A DNA stretch of 64,000 bases, from contig JADJOY010000018.1 of assembly GCA_016713535.1 (NCBI GenBank), forward strand, positions 1 to 64,000. The letters are read 5' to 3'. The DNA is from Deltaproteobacteria bacterium. Lineage in GTDB: Bacteria > JADJOY01. Shown here piece after piece: positions 1 to 8,028 of this stretch (the first letter of the stretch is position 1; the number at the start of each line of letters is the position of its first letter). A program made the translations under genes and the position numbers. Under the pieces are notes generated by a model. It was not told the origin of the DNA. It saw nothing but the letters and a program-made list of their open reading frames with translations, and searched no databases.

Positions 1-1
1 G

Positions 2-415
2 TCCCGGGAGGCGGCGATGCGGACGCAGAGCCACGTCCGGAACAAGATGCTCGATGACCTGGCACGGCTCGGCCTTCGGCCCCGGCGGGTGCACGACACC
101 CGGCGCACCTTCATCACCCTGGCGCGGGTTGATGGTGCTCGGAAGGACGTGCTGGAGGCGGTGACGCACGGCCCCCGCGGCAACATCATGGACGCCTACA
201 CGACCTTGCCGTGGCCGACGCCTGTGAGGCGCCGTCCAGTGCCTCAACCTGCGTCGGGTCGGGGGCGAGATCGTCCGCCTTCGCCTGCGGCCAACGCGGC
301 TCGCGAAGAGCACGGCGATCGGGCGTCCGAACGGGTCGGAATCGGCCGAAGCCGACCCTCACCTTGTCACAAACCGTGTCACAAGCGTCGAAGCGCGCGC
401 CGTTCTCGTCCGTAA
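2..415 (+). pseudogene. C-terminal fragment of a tyrosine recombinase (integrase)
   Basis: The reading frame is open from the window edge. It carries the C-terminal catalytic signature of phage-type integrases: an HxxR-like box (VHDTRRTF, near base 92), a following His (VTHGPRGN) and the nucleophile Tyr region (DAYTTLPW, near 190-210). After LPW the frame becomes Arg/Pro-rich without family character. Integrase-like tail residues (VQCLNLRRVGGEIVRLR and later LVTNRVTS) reappear in another frame from about base 237, so the tail is frameshifted. The 5' half lies outside the window. Its position directly beside the tmRNA 3' end fits an element that once integrated there. Whether the frameshift is genuine or a sequencing indel cannot be told. 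Confidence 0.7.
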
Positions 416-451
416 GGCATGGACTACACAGGCAATTTCGCGATCGACGAA

Positions 452-809
452 TGGTGGAGGCGGCGGGAATCGAACCCGCGTCCGAAGGTGCTCGATCCGA
501 GGCCTCTACACGCTTAGCTTCCCTTCCTTTGTCGTCGGCCTCGTCGCTGGGAAGCGAGCTCTCGGTCGACCAGCCCGATCTTTGATTTCGCTCGGCGTCG
601 GACGGGCGCGACGCCTTGCTAGCCCGCTATTTGCTCCGGCCGGGCCCGCGGGCGAGGACCGTCCAGAGGAATCACTGCGGGTTAGGCAGCGATCGCGTAA
701 GCAGAACCGTCGTTGGCGGTTGTAGTTTCCAGCCTTTATTACGAGGTGACCGGGACCCTCGGCGTGCCACCACGGACGTCATCACCCCCGTCGAGCCCAG
801 ATCGCCCCC
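452..809 (-). ncRNA. ssrA: tmRNA (transfer-messenger RNA)
   Basis: On the minus strand the RNA starts GGGGGCGAUCUGGGCUCGACGG (809 downward) and ends in a T-arm (GGTTCGATTCCCGCC) followed by CGCCTCC-A-CCA at 462-452. The 7-bp acceptor stem pairs GGGGGCG with CGCCTCC (one G-U), and CCA is encoded. The tag reading frame lies at 717-682: eleven codons give ANDGSAYAIAA followed by TAA. With the tRNA-borne alanine the full degradation tag is A-ANDGSAYAIAA, matching the AANDxxxxAxAA pattern recognised by ClpXP-type proteases. The product rescues ribosomes stalled on non-stop mRNAs together with SmpB, which is not in this window. The 3' end is a common integration site and an integrase remnant lies just beyond it. 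Confidence 0.96.
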
Positions 810-1042
810 GTGGGTATCGATCGGGAAGAGGGGCTGCTGCGGCCGTTTCTCTTCCGTCTCTCCTTCGCTCACCGCCACGGCCGGGTGCCCGACGCCGGGT
901 CCTTCGCGTGTTGCGAGCCGGCTCAACGTAACACCGGCTTCCTCGAGCGCCAGGGTCCTCGGCCGCCGTTTGGAGTGCGGGCGCGGGGTGACTAAATACC
1001 CTGACGCACGGGGCACGCGCTCCGTGGTGCGCGGGAGGCGGT

Positions 1043-2602
1043 ATGCGGCTGGGAATCGACTTCGGTACGACTCGGACGGTGGTGAGCGGCGCCCTCGGCG
1101 GGCGCTACCCCGTGATGTGCTTCGACGTGGGCGGGGTGTTCCGGGACTACCTGCCGGGCGCGGCGGCGGTGACGGACGACGGGGTGCTGGTCTACGGCTG
1201 GGAGGCGCGGGCGCTCCTCGCCGAGCGGCCCACCGAGGCGGTGCGCTCGATCAAGCGCGCGATCACGGGGCTCGCCCCTGACGAGCTCGTGCCGGGGCTC
1301 GAGGGCGCCGGCGTCACCGCGCTCGAGCTGGTCACGGGCTATCTCACGGCGCTCAAGCGCGCGATCGTCGAGCAGGGAAACCTCGACGTCCATCCCGGCG
1401 AGGCGCTCGAGGTGGTGGTGGCGGTGCCGGCCAACGCGTCGAGCCAGCAGCGCTACCTCACCCTCGAGGCGTTCACCCGCGCGGGCTTCGAGGTGCAGGC
1501 GCTCCTCAACGAGCCCACCGCGGCGGCGATCGAGTTCGCGCACCGGAACGCGGCCGGCCTCGGCCCGCGCAGCCCGAAGCGCTACGTGGTGGTCTACGAC
1601 CTCGGCGGCGGTACGTTCGACACCGCGGCGGTGTCGCTCGAGGGCCGGCGCTTCACGCTGCTCGCCAGCGAGGGCCTGCAGCGCCTCGGCGGCGACGACT
1701 TCGATCAGGTGATCCTCGACCTGGCCCTGGCGAAGGCGGGCGTGTCCGACCTCTCGCTCTCGTCGGTGGAGCGCGCCGGGCTGCTCGAGCTCTGCCGCGA
1801 GGCCAAGGAGACGCTCAAGCCCACCAGCCGGCGGCTCCTGATCGACCCGACCGCGGTGGGCGCGACGGCGATCCTCGGCAAGGATCCGATCGTCCTCGAT
1901 GCGGCCGACATCTACGCGGAAAGCCAGCCGCTCGTCGATCACACGCTCGAGCTCGTCGACACGCTCTTCGCGCACCTCGTCGAGCGCGGCATCGACCCGG
2001 AGTCGAGCCGCGAGCTCGGCGGGCTCTACCTGGTGGGTGGCTCGACGGCCTTCCCCGCGGTGGCGCGGGCGCTGCGCGCGCGCCATGGCCGCAAGATCCA
2101 GCTCGCGCCCGAGCCGCACGCCTCCACGGCGGTGGGCCTCGCCGTCGCGGGCGATCCGGCGGCGCACGTGTTCGTGCGCGAGGCGCCGACCCGCCACCTC
2201 GGCGTGTGGCGCGAGGCCGCCGAGGGCCGCGACAAGGTCTTCGATCTGATCCTGAGCAAGGACACGGCGGCGCCGCCCGAGGGTGGCGCGATGGTCGTCG
2301 AGCGCAGCTACCACCCGCGCCACAGCGTCGGCCACCTGCGCTTCCTCGAGTGCGCGGCGCTCGATCCCGATCAGCAGCCGGCCGGCGACGTGACGCCGCT
2401 CGACCGCGTGGTCTTCCCGTACGATCCGGCGCTCGCCGAGAGCGCCGACCTCGCCGAGCGCGAGGTCGAGGCCAACGCGGCCCTCGAGGCGGAGGAGATC
2501 CGCGAGGTCTACACCTACGCCGCCGACGGCACGGTCACGATCGCGATCGAGAACCGCACCCACGGCTACCGGCGCAGCTTCGTGCTCGGCGTCGCGCGCT
2601 GA
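1043..2602 (+). CDS. Hsp70/DnaK-family protein with short C-terminal region
   Basis: 519 aa. The actin-fold ATPase is complete: phosphate-1 motif GIDFGTTRT at residues 4-12, connect-1 NEPTAAAIEFAH near 155, phosphate-2 VVYDLGGGTFDTAAV near 180 and the adenosine motif LYLVGGSTAFPAVARAL near 330. About 160 residues follow, shorter and different from the usual DnaK substrate-binding domain plus lid, so it belongs to the divergent Hsp70 proteins and not to DnaK itself. The start is ATG with GGGAGG 6 nt upstream. No GrpE or DnaJ gene is nearby. ATP-dependent chaperone-type activity is inferred from the family; the client is unknown. Confidence 0.9.
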   Translation: MRLGIDFGTTRTVVSGALGGRYPVMCFDVGGVFRDYLPGAAAVTDDGVLVYGWEARALLAERPTEAVRSIKRAITGLAPDELVPGLEGAGVTALELVTGYLTALKRAIVEQGNLDVHPGEALEVVVAVPANASSQQRYLTLEAFTRAGFEVQALLNEPTAAAIEFAHRNAAGLGPRSPKRYVVVYDLGGGTFDTAAVSLEGRRFTLLASEGLQRLGGDDFDQVILDLALAKAGVSDLSLSSVERAGLLELCREAKETLKPTSRRLLIDPTAVGATAILGKDPIVLDAADIYAESQPLVDHTLELVDTLFAHLVERGIDPESSRELGGLYLVGGSTAFPAVARALRARHGRKIQLAPEPHASTAVGLAVAGDPAAHVFVREAPTRHLGVWREAAEGRDKVFDLILSKDTAAPPEGGAMVVERSYHPRHSVGHLRFLECAALDPDQQPAGDVTPLDRVVFPYDPALAESADLAEREVEANAALEAEEIREVYTYAADGTVTIAIENRTHGYRRSFVLGVAR

Positions 2603-2627
2603 GCGCAACGGCGCCGCTCGCTCGTCC

Positions 2628-3854
2628 ATGTCGCGACCGCTTCCCCTGCCGTGGCCGGCGCGGGCGCTGAACGGGCTCGGGCGGGCGAGCGGGCGCCTGG
2701 GTTTCCCCGTCCGTCGGTTCGAGCCCGAGCGGCTGCTCGCGGCGGCGTGCCGGGCGACCGGCCTCGATGATTTCGGCGAGACGGACTTCCGCGAGGGGCT
2801 CACGCGGCTGTGCGCTTCGCTCGAGGGCGACGCGCACCTGAGCGCGGTGGGCCGCCTGGGTCTCTGGGAGCAGGTCGTCGGCTCGCTCGCGACCCGCCTG
2901 CACCGCGTGGCCGCGCGGCGCGATCCGAAACGCAAGGCGAGCGGGCTGGTCGCGCCGCTCATCGTCGTGGGGCTGCCACGCTCCGGCACCACCCACCTGC
3001 ATCGCTTGCTCGCCCATCTGCCGGACGCGCGGGCGCTGCGCTACTTCGAGGTCCGCCATCCGCTCGCCGCTCCGGGGCCCGACCGCCGCCGCGAGCAGAC
3101 CGCGCGCGAGCTGGCGCGGATCAAGAGGCTCGTCCCGGATCTCGACGCCAAGCACTTCATCGACGTCGACGAGCCCGAGGAGTGCATCTTCCTGCTCGCG
3201 AGCAGCCTGCGCAGTCCGTCGTTCTGGATGCTCGCGCCGGTCTACGGCTACCTCGAGTGGCTGCGGACGGCCGATCTGGCGCCGGCTTACTCCACCTATC
3301 GCGAGCACCTCGAGCTCTTCCAGGCCGAGAGCCCGGGCTCGCGCCTCACGCTCAAGGCACCGGCGCACACCCGGGCGCTCGGGGAGCTCGCGACGGCCCT
3401 GCCGGAGGCGTGTTTCGTGCAGACGCATCGCGACCCGCTACCGGTGATCGGCAGCGTGAACAGCCTGTTCGCGACGTTCTTCTCGCTGGCGAGCGAGGCC
3501 CCCGATCTGCCGCGGATGGCGCGCACCAACCTCGAGCTGCTGGCCGACCTGGTGGACCGGGCGGACGCGGTGCGCGAGCGCCTCGGCGACCGGGTCCTCG
3601 ACGTGGACTACGACGCACTCGTCGCCGAGCCGGTCGCGACGGTGGAGCGGATCGCGCGCCACTTCGGCCTGCGCTGGGACGCGGCGGCGGAGCGCGCGCT
3701 GGAGGCGGTCGCTGGCGATCGCGAGCAGCATCGGCACGGCAAGCACGCGTACGACGTCGCGGAGTTCGGGCTCTCGCGCGCCGAGGTGGAACGCCGCTTC
3801 AGCCGCTATCGGGCGCGCCACCTCGGCGAGAACCACCACGACACGGCGGAGTGA
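2628..3854 (+). CDS. Sulfotransferase family protein
   Basis: 408 aa. The 5'-phosphosulfate loop is VVGLPRSGTTHLHRLL near residues 115-130, and a 3'-phosphate region VQTHRDPLPVIGSVNS lies near 265. This is the PAPS-binding pattern of the Sulfotransfer_3-type families common in actinobacteria and deltaproteobacterial lineages. No signal peptide is seen, so it should act in the cytosol, moving sulfate from PAPS to a hydroxyl or amine of a lipid, sterol or secondary metabolite; the acceptor cannot be predicted. The gene lies 25 bp after the Hsp70-like gene on the same strand and converges with the acyl-CoA-binding protein gene. Confidence 0.9.
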   Translation: MSRPLPLPWPARALNGLGRASGRLGFPVRRFEPERLLAAACRATGLDDFGETDFREGLTRLCASLEGDAHLSAVGRLGLWEQVVGSLATRLHRVAARRDPKRKASGLVAPLIVVGLPRSGTTHLHRLLAHLPDARALRYFEVRHPLAAPGPDRRREQTARELARIKRLVPDLDAKHFIDVDEPEECIFLLASSLRSPSFWMLAPVYGYLEWLRTADLAPAYSTYREHLELFQAESPGSRLTLKAPAHTRALGELATALPEACFVQTHRDPLPVIGSVNSLFATFFSLASEAPDLPRMARTNLELLADLVDRADAVRERLGDRVLDVDYDALVAEPVATVERIARHFGLRWDAAAERALEAVAGDREQHRHGKHAYDVAEFGLSRAEVERRFSRYRARHLGENHHDTAE

Positions 3855-3921
3855 GCGGACCGCTCGACGGCCGTCCGACACTCGGCGCGTGTCCCGCCGT
3901 GCCGCGCGGCTCGTGCGCCGG

Positions 3922-4188
3922 TCACTTCGCCGCGGCGAGCAGCTTGTCGACGAGCGCCACGTAGGCGTTCATGGCGTCGTCCTTCGAGGTGCCCTTCTTC
4001 TTCGCCCACTGGTCGAACTTCGCGCGCGCCACGAAGTCCATCATGCCGGGGCGCTTGCCGCTCGCGTCTCCGGCGCTGCCCTGCTTGTAGAGCGCGTAGA
4101 GCTCGAGGAGCGTGTCGTTGTCGGGGCGCTCGGGGAGCGTCTTCACGCGCTCCTGGGCGTCGGCGAATCGCTGGGCGAGATCACTCAT
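3922..4188 (-). CDS. Acyl-CoA-binding protein (ACBP)
   Basis: 88 aa, the usual ACBP length. The four-helix signature is present: YALYKQGSAGD, RPGMMDFVARAKFDQW and KKGTSKDDAMNAYVALV, including the Lys/Tyr residues that contact the CoA phosphate. The start at 4188 is chosen because AAGGAG lies 6 nt upstream; a longer open frame reaching 4263 has no family similarity before MSDLAQRF. ACBP buffers and delivers long-chain acyl-CoA esters in the cytosol. This fits the acyl-CoA dehydrogenase genes that follow at 4.9-7.5 kb. Confidence 0.95.
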   Translation of the reverse strand: MSDLAQRFADAQERVKTLPERPDNDTLLELYALYKQGSAGDASGKRPGMMDFVARAKFDQWAKKKGTSKDDAMNAYVALVDKLLAAAK

Positions 4189-4281
4189 CGGAATCTCCTT
4201 CCCGGATGGTAGGCCGGAGGCGAAGGTAGCACGCGGGATCGGCGCGGGCCTGCCCGGGCGCACGGGCGAGGAGGCGGGATC

Positions 4282-4800
4282 GTGAAGCTGCTACGTCTGG
4301 TGGTGCTGGTGCTCGGAGTCTCGGTCGGCTGCGCGTCGCAGCCGCCGCTCGCGACCGTGCCGCACGTCGACCTGCCGCGCTTCATGGGCGACTGGTACGT
4401 GATCGCGAACATCCCCACGTGGGTGGAGAAGGGTGCTCACAACGCGGTCGAGAGCTACGCGCTCGCTCCCGACGGCACCATCGCCACCACGTTCACCTTC
4501 CGCGACGGCGCCTTCGACGGGCCCGAGAAGCGCTACACGCCAGTCGGCACGGTGGTGGACACCGCGACCAACTCCACCTGGGACATGCAGTTCGTGTGGC
4601 CGATCCAGGCCGAGTACCTGATCGTCTACCTGGACGACGGCTACACGCGCACGATCATCGGCCGTAGCGCGCGCGACTACGTGTGGCTGATGGCGCGCAC
4701 GCCGACGATCGCGGACGCCGAATACGCCGAGCTCCTGAAGCGCATCGGCGACATGGGCTACGACGTGAGCAAGGTCGAGAAGGTGCCGCAGCGCTGGTGA
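4282..4800 (+). CDS. blc: Outer-membrane lipoprotein, Blc-type lipocalin
   Basis: 172 aa with a GTG start and GGAGG-like sequence upstream. A lipoprotein signal peptide ends in a lipobox (VSVGC, Cys17). The lipocalin signature FMGDWYVIANIP follows near residue 34, and the typical Blc core (TFRDGAFDGPEKRY, WPIQAEYLIVYLDD, YVWLMARTP) continues to the end. Bacterial lipocalins bind lysophospholipids or fatty acids at the outer membrane. The divergent neighbour is ACBP, so two small lipid-binding proteins, one cytosolic and one envelope-bound, share a 93-bp intergenic region. Binding specificity is inferred from the family only. Confidence 0.94.
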   Translation: MKLLRLVVLVLGVSVGCASQPPLATVPHVDLPRFMGDWYVIANIPTWVEKGAHNAVESYALAPDGTIATTFTFRDGAFDGPEKRYTPVGTVVDTATNSTWDMQFVWPIQAEYLIVYLDDGYTRTIIGRSARDYVWLMARTPTIADAEYAELLKRIGDMGYDVSKVEKVPQRW

Positions 4801-4820
4801 GGGACGGGGCCGGCCTGGCC

Positions 4821-4889
4821 TGGAGGGCGGCCGCTTCGTCGGCCGCCCCAGGTCGTTCCGGGGGTCGTCGACGAAGCGACGACCCTCCA
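4821..4889. repeat. REPIN-like inverted doublet, TGGAGGG...CCCTCCA family
   Basis: The element begins TGGAGGGCGGCC and ends GACCCTCCA. It contains two separate hairpins: GGGCGGCCG / CGGCCGCCC with loop CTTCGT, and GGGTCGTCG / CGACGACCC with loop ACGAAG. A near-identical element in opposite orientation lies at 27044-27114, with a different centre of about 14 nt. It sits between the convergent ends of the lipocalin and acyl-CoA dehydrogenase genes and could also stop transcription in both directions. Confidence 0.8.
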
Positions 4890-4908
4890 GCCGGTCGCGG
4901 GTCCGTGT

Positions 4909-6111
4909 TCAGCGCAGCTCGGAGCTCGATTTGCCGAGCAGGCGGCGTGACACGACCAGCAACTGGATCTGCTGGGTGCCCTCGAAGATGTCGAGGATCT
5001 TCGAGTCGCGCGCCCACTTCTCGAGCAGCTCTCGCTCGGCGTAGCCGGCGCTGCCGCAGAGCTCCACACAGCGCAGCGTGATGGCGTTGGCGACGCGCCC
5101 GGCCTTGGCCCTCGCCATCGACGCTTCCATCGAGTTGGGCTTGCCGTTGTCGGCCATCCACGCCGCGCGCAGCGTGAGCCGCCGCGCCGCCTCGAGCTCG
5201 GCCTCCATGCGCAAGAGCTCGGCCCCGGCGGCGCTCTGATTGAACGCGGCGCTCTCGTAGCGCGCCTCGACGCCTTCCTTGGCGAGCAGCTCGCGGGTGA
5301 GGTCGAGCGACGCGCGCGCCACCCCGATCGCCATCGCCGCCACCACCGGGCGCGTGTTGTCGAAGGTCTGCATCACGCCGGCGAAGCTCTTCTCGGTGTC
5401 GATCTCCGGGCTGCCGAGGATGTTGTCCCTGGGGATCCGGCACTCCTCGAAGGCGATCGTCGCGGTGTCGGAGGCGCGGATGCCGAGCTTTTTCTCGAGG
5501 CCCACCACGGTCATGCCGGGTGTCCCCTTCTCGACCACGAACGACTTGATGGCCGCGCGTCCGAGCTTGGGATCCAGCGTTGCCCACACCACCACCGCGT
5601 CGCAGCGCTCGCCGGCGGTGACGTAGATCTTCTGGCCGTTGAGCACCCAGTGGTCGCCGTCCTGGCGCGCGGTGGTGCGGATCGCCGCCGAGTCCGAGCC
5701 CGCCTCCGGCTCGGTGATCGCCATCGACGCCCACTTGCCCGCGAAGCGCTTGCGCTGGTCGTCGGTGGCGACGGCGCTGATCGCCGAGTTGCCGAGCCCC
5801 TGGCGCGGGATCGTGAGCGCCAGCCCCACGTCGCCCCAGCACAGCTCCGTCAGCCCGAGCACGGTGGCCATGTTGCTGCCGTTACGGACCCCGCTCTCGC
5901 CGCCGCTCTCGCGGCGGAGCTGACCGGCGCCCACCTCGGTGCCGCCCGCCTCGTTCATCCCCTCCATGAGCGACGCGAGCATGTCGAGCTCGACCGGGTA
6001 GGTGTGCTCGGCGAGGTCGTACTTGCGGGAGATCGGCCGGAAGAAGTTGGCCGCCACCTGGTACGACTGCTCGACGAACGCGCGGAACTTGCGGGGTGTC
6101 TCGAGGTTCAT
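4909..6111 (-). CDS. Acyl-CoA dehydrogenase
   Basis: 400 aa from the ATG at 6111 (an in-frame GTG lies at 6132; neither has a strong ribosome-binding site). The order is that of the family: alpha-helical N domain, the FAD/substrate motif MAITEPEAGSDSAAIRTTA, the beta-domain NGQKIYVTAG, and the C-terminal helical domain with DIFEGTQQIQ, where the Glu is the usual catalytic base position. It oxidises an acyl-CoA to trans-2-enoyl-CoA, passing electrons to ETF. The second acyl-CoA dehydrogenase gene lies immediately upstream on the same strand, with a GTAG-type repeat in the gap, so the two are probably co-transcribed and may be subunits or paralogues with different chain-length preference. Confidence 0.93.
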   Translation of the reverse strand: MNLETPRKFRAFVEQSYQVAANFFRPISRKYDLAEHTYPVELDMLASLMEGMNEAGGTEVGAGQLRRESGGESGVRNGSNMATVLGLTELCWGDVGLALTIPRQGLGNSAISAVATDDQRKRFAGKWASMAITEPEAGSDSAAIRTTARQDGDHWVLNGQKIYVTAGERCDAVVVWATLDPKLGRAAIKSFVVEKGTPGMTVVGLEKKLGIRASDTATIAFEECRIPRDNILGSPEIDTEKSFAGVMQTFDNTRPVVAAMAIGVARASLDLTRELLAKEGVEARYESAAFNQSAAGAELLRMEAELEAARRLTLRAAWMADNGKPNSMEASMARAKAGRVANAITLRCVELCGSAGYAERELLEKWARDSKILDIFEGTQQIQLLVVSRRLLGKSSSELR

Positions 6112-6141
6112 GGCTGCCGTCCCGTTGTCCACCGAGGTTGG

Positions 6142-6170
6142 GTAGGGGCGGGCCCTGCGCCCGCCCGCAG
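6142..6170. repeat. Single GTAG-type REP-like palindrome
   Basis: GTAGGGGCGGGCCC...GCCCGCCCGC hairpin between the two acyl-CoA dehydrogenase genes. The same family occurs at 30419, 38855, 38944 and, inverted, inside the 207-bp repeats near 63085 and 63292. Confidence 0.75.
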
Positions 6171-6190
6171 CGACACACCGCCGGTCGCGC

Positions 6191-7512
6191 TCACACCAAG
6201 AGCCCGCCCTCGGCGATGCCGATGGCGCGCAGGTGCCGGTACCAGAGCTCGACGGGGTGCTCCTTCACGAAGCCGTGCCCGCCCAGAAGCTGGACGCCGT
6301 TGGTGCCGATCTCCATGCCCTTCTCGGCGGCCTGCGCGCGCGCCAGCGCCGCCTCGCGGCGGAAGCTCTGGCCGTGCTCGGCGCGGCTCGCCGCGCGGTA
6401 GAGCACCAGCCGCAGGCCGTCGAGCTCGATCGCGATGTTGGCGATCATGAACGCCACCGACTGGCGGTTGGTGATCGGCTCGCCGAACGCGACGCGCTCG
6501 TTGCAATACGGGATCACGTAGTCGAGGACGGCCTGGCCGCAGCCGACCGCGAGCGCGCTCCACGCCATGCGCGCACGATCGATGACGGTCGCGTAGTCGA
6601 GGGCCGGCTCGTCGCCGCCGAGCAGCGCGTCCCGTGGCACCGCGACGTCGTCGAGGTGAAGGCGCCCGAGGTCGGCGGAGCGCAGGCCCATCGACGGGTC
6701 GGGCTCGAGCGTCACTCCGTTCGTGCCTCGCTCCACCAGGAAGAGCCGCGGCCCGGCGCCCTCGAGGTCGGCGGCCACCAGCAGGAGCTGCGCGCTCTTC
6801 GCCCACGGCACCATCGCCTTCTCGCCACTCAGCACGAAGCCCTCGCCACTGCGGCGCGCCTTTGTGGCGAGCCGGTGCGCGTCGAAGAGCGGCCGCGGCT
6901 CGACCAGCGCGAACGCCGCGGCGAAGGGCTTCTCCTCGGCGAACGCCGCGAGGTACTTGGCTTGCTGCGCCGCGGTCCCGCCGTCGACCAGCGCGTGGAT
7001 CACGGCGAGCGGCGCGGCGGCGGCGAACGCGAGCCCCATGTCGCCGCGCGCCAGCTCCTCGAGCACCAGCACGTTGGTGAGCGGCGAGCGCTCGCCAGCC
7101 ATGCCGCCGAACGCCTCGGGGATCGCCATCAGGCGTACGCCCAGCTCGTCGAAGCGCTCGAGGAACCCGTCGGGGGGCGCGCACGCTTCGTCGGCCTTGG
7201 CTGCGGCGGGCCGCACCACGTCGTCGGTGAACTGCTTCACCGACTCGCGGATCATCGTCTGCTCGTCGGTGAGGCTCAGATCGAAGAGGTCGGGGCGCTT
7301 GGGCGGCCCGGCCAGCCGCTCCGGCGCCGCCTTGGGCGAGCCGCTCGCGAACGTGCGGCTCGCGACGGCGGCGCCCTGGAACGCCGCCTTGGCTCCTTTG
7401 CGCAGCATCCGCTCGGCGGCTTGCGCAGGTTCCAGCGTGCGGCGAGATCGGAGCCGGCGAACCAGCCGAGCACCCGAAGCCCTACTCCCATGGCCTTGGC
7501 GGACGCGCTCAT
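6191..7512 (-). CDS. Acyl-CoA dehydrogenase, second copy (frameshifted N-terminus)
   Basis: The main frame gives 405 aa from 7408, with FSGEKAMVPWAK-like beta-domain sequence and family core, ending GFVKEHPVELWYRHL. Upstream, a different frame starting at ATG 7512 (preceded by GGGGAAGG) encodes MSASAKAMGVGLRVLGWFAG and continues to WNLRKP. The downstream frame resumes as AERMLRKGAKAAFQ. Together these form a continuous N-terminus, so one base (a G near 7412-7422) is missing relative to an intact gene. The extent is therefore given as 6191-7512. It is more divergent than the 4.9-kb copy and lacks the obvious C-terminal Glu motif, which suggests a non-catalytic or partner subunit; this is inference. 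Confidence 0.85.
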
Positions 7513-7546
7513 CCCTTCCCCCCTCGAGTGACCGCCGGTCCGAGCC

Positions 7547-7804
7547 TCAAGCAGCTCGGCGCCGCGAAACATGCGGATTGGAATCGGTTTTCCGAGTCTT
7601 GTCCACGACGGTTAGCGTCACCACACTGGCGCCGCGGTGGAACCCGCGGCTGGGTGTGCGCGGACGCGCCAGGTCGTGGAGGGGATGGCGGGGGTGAGTG
7701 ACACCCGCGGCGGCCCAGCTCGGCGCGAAGGTGCTCCATCGCTCGACGAGAGCGGCGCCGAGCTCGGCGCCCAGCGCGTTCCAGCGTTCGGTGAACGATT
7801 TCAT
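7547..7804 (-). CDS. Small hypothetical protein ahead of the acyl-CoA dehydrogenases
   Basis: 85 aa from an ATG with a near-perfect ribosome-binding site (AAAGGAGA, 5 nt upstream). The first 35 residues (MKSFTERWNALGAELGAALV...) look like ordinary protein. The rest is His/Pro/Arg-rich and may be out of frame, so the true C-terminus is uncertain. No family is recognised. A sigma70-like promoter lies 68 bp upstream, and the gene ends 34 bp before the acyl-CoA dehydrogenase start at 7512, making it the probable first cistron of that operon. Confidence 0.5.
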   Translation of the reverse strand: MKSFTERWNALGAELGAALVERWSTFAPSWAAAGVTHPRHPLHDLARPRTPSRGFHRGASVVTLTVVDKTRKTDSNPHVSRRRAA

Positions 7805-7871
7805 GGGTATCTCCTTTCGGGCGGTGCGTTGCTCGCCGGTTCCGCGAGTGGCCACCCGTCGTGTCTCGCAC

Positions 7872-7899
7872 AATCTAGTGTGACACCGCACGATGTCAA
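7872..7899 (-). promoter_or_regulatory. Sigma70-like promoter for the 7804-to-4909 operon
   Basis: On the minus strand TTGACA (7899-7894) is followed after 16 nt by TAGATT (7877-7872). The spacer carries GTGTC, with its complement GACAC about 16 nt further downstream, which could be an operator half-site pair. The minus-strand genes and the SDR gene at 8029 are divergent from this region. Confidence 0.55.
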
Positions 7900-8028
7900 G
7901 GTCGTCGCATGAAAAAAAAACCCGGCGAACCCGACCGAGGCCCGATGGAGAGATCGTGTGCGGCCGCGTAGGATGCGCGCGACGCGACATCCATCCGGCA
8001 TCGGAGCGGGCGCGGGAGCGACGGCGCG

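Noticed and set aside
211-585. ORF containing MVEAAGIEPAS
   Set aside because: This is the well-known spurious frame across the tmRNA 3' end, on the opposite strand of the RNA gene.
815-860. Promoter of tmRNA on the minus strand
   Set aside because: A GATACC-like -10 is present just upstream of the RNA but no convincing -35, so it is not listed.
992-2992. 666-codon minus-strand ORF
   Set aside because: Shadow of the Hsp70-like gene; Arg/Ala-rich with no family sequence.
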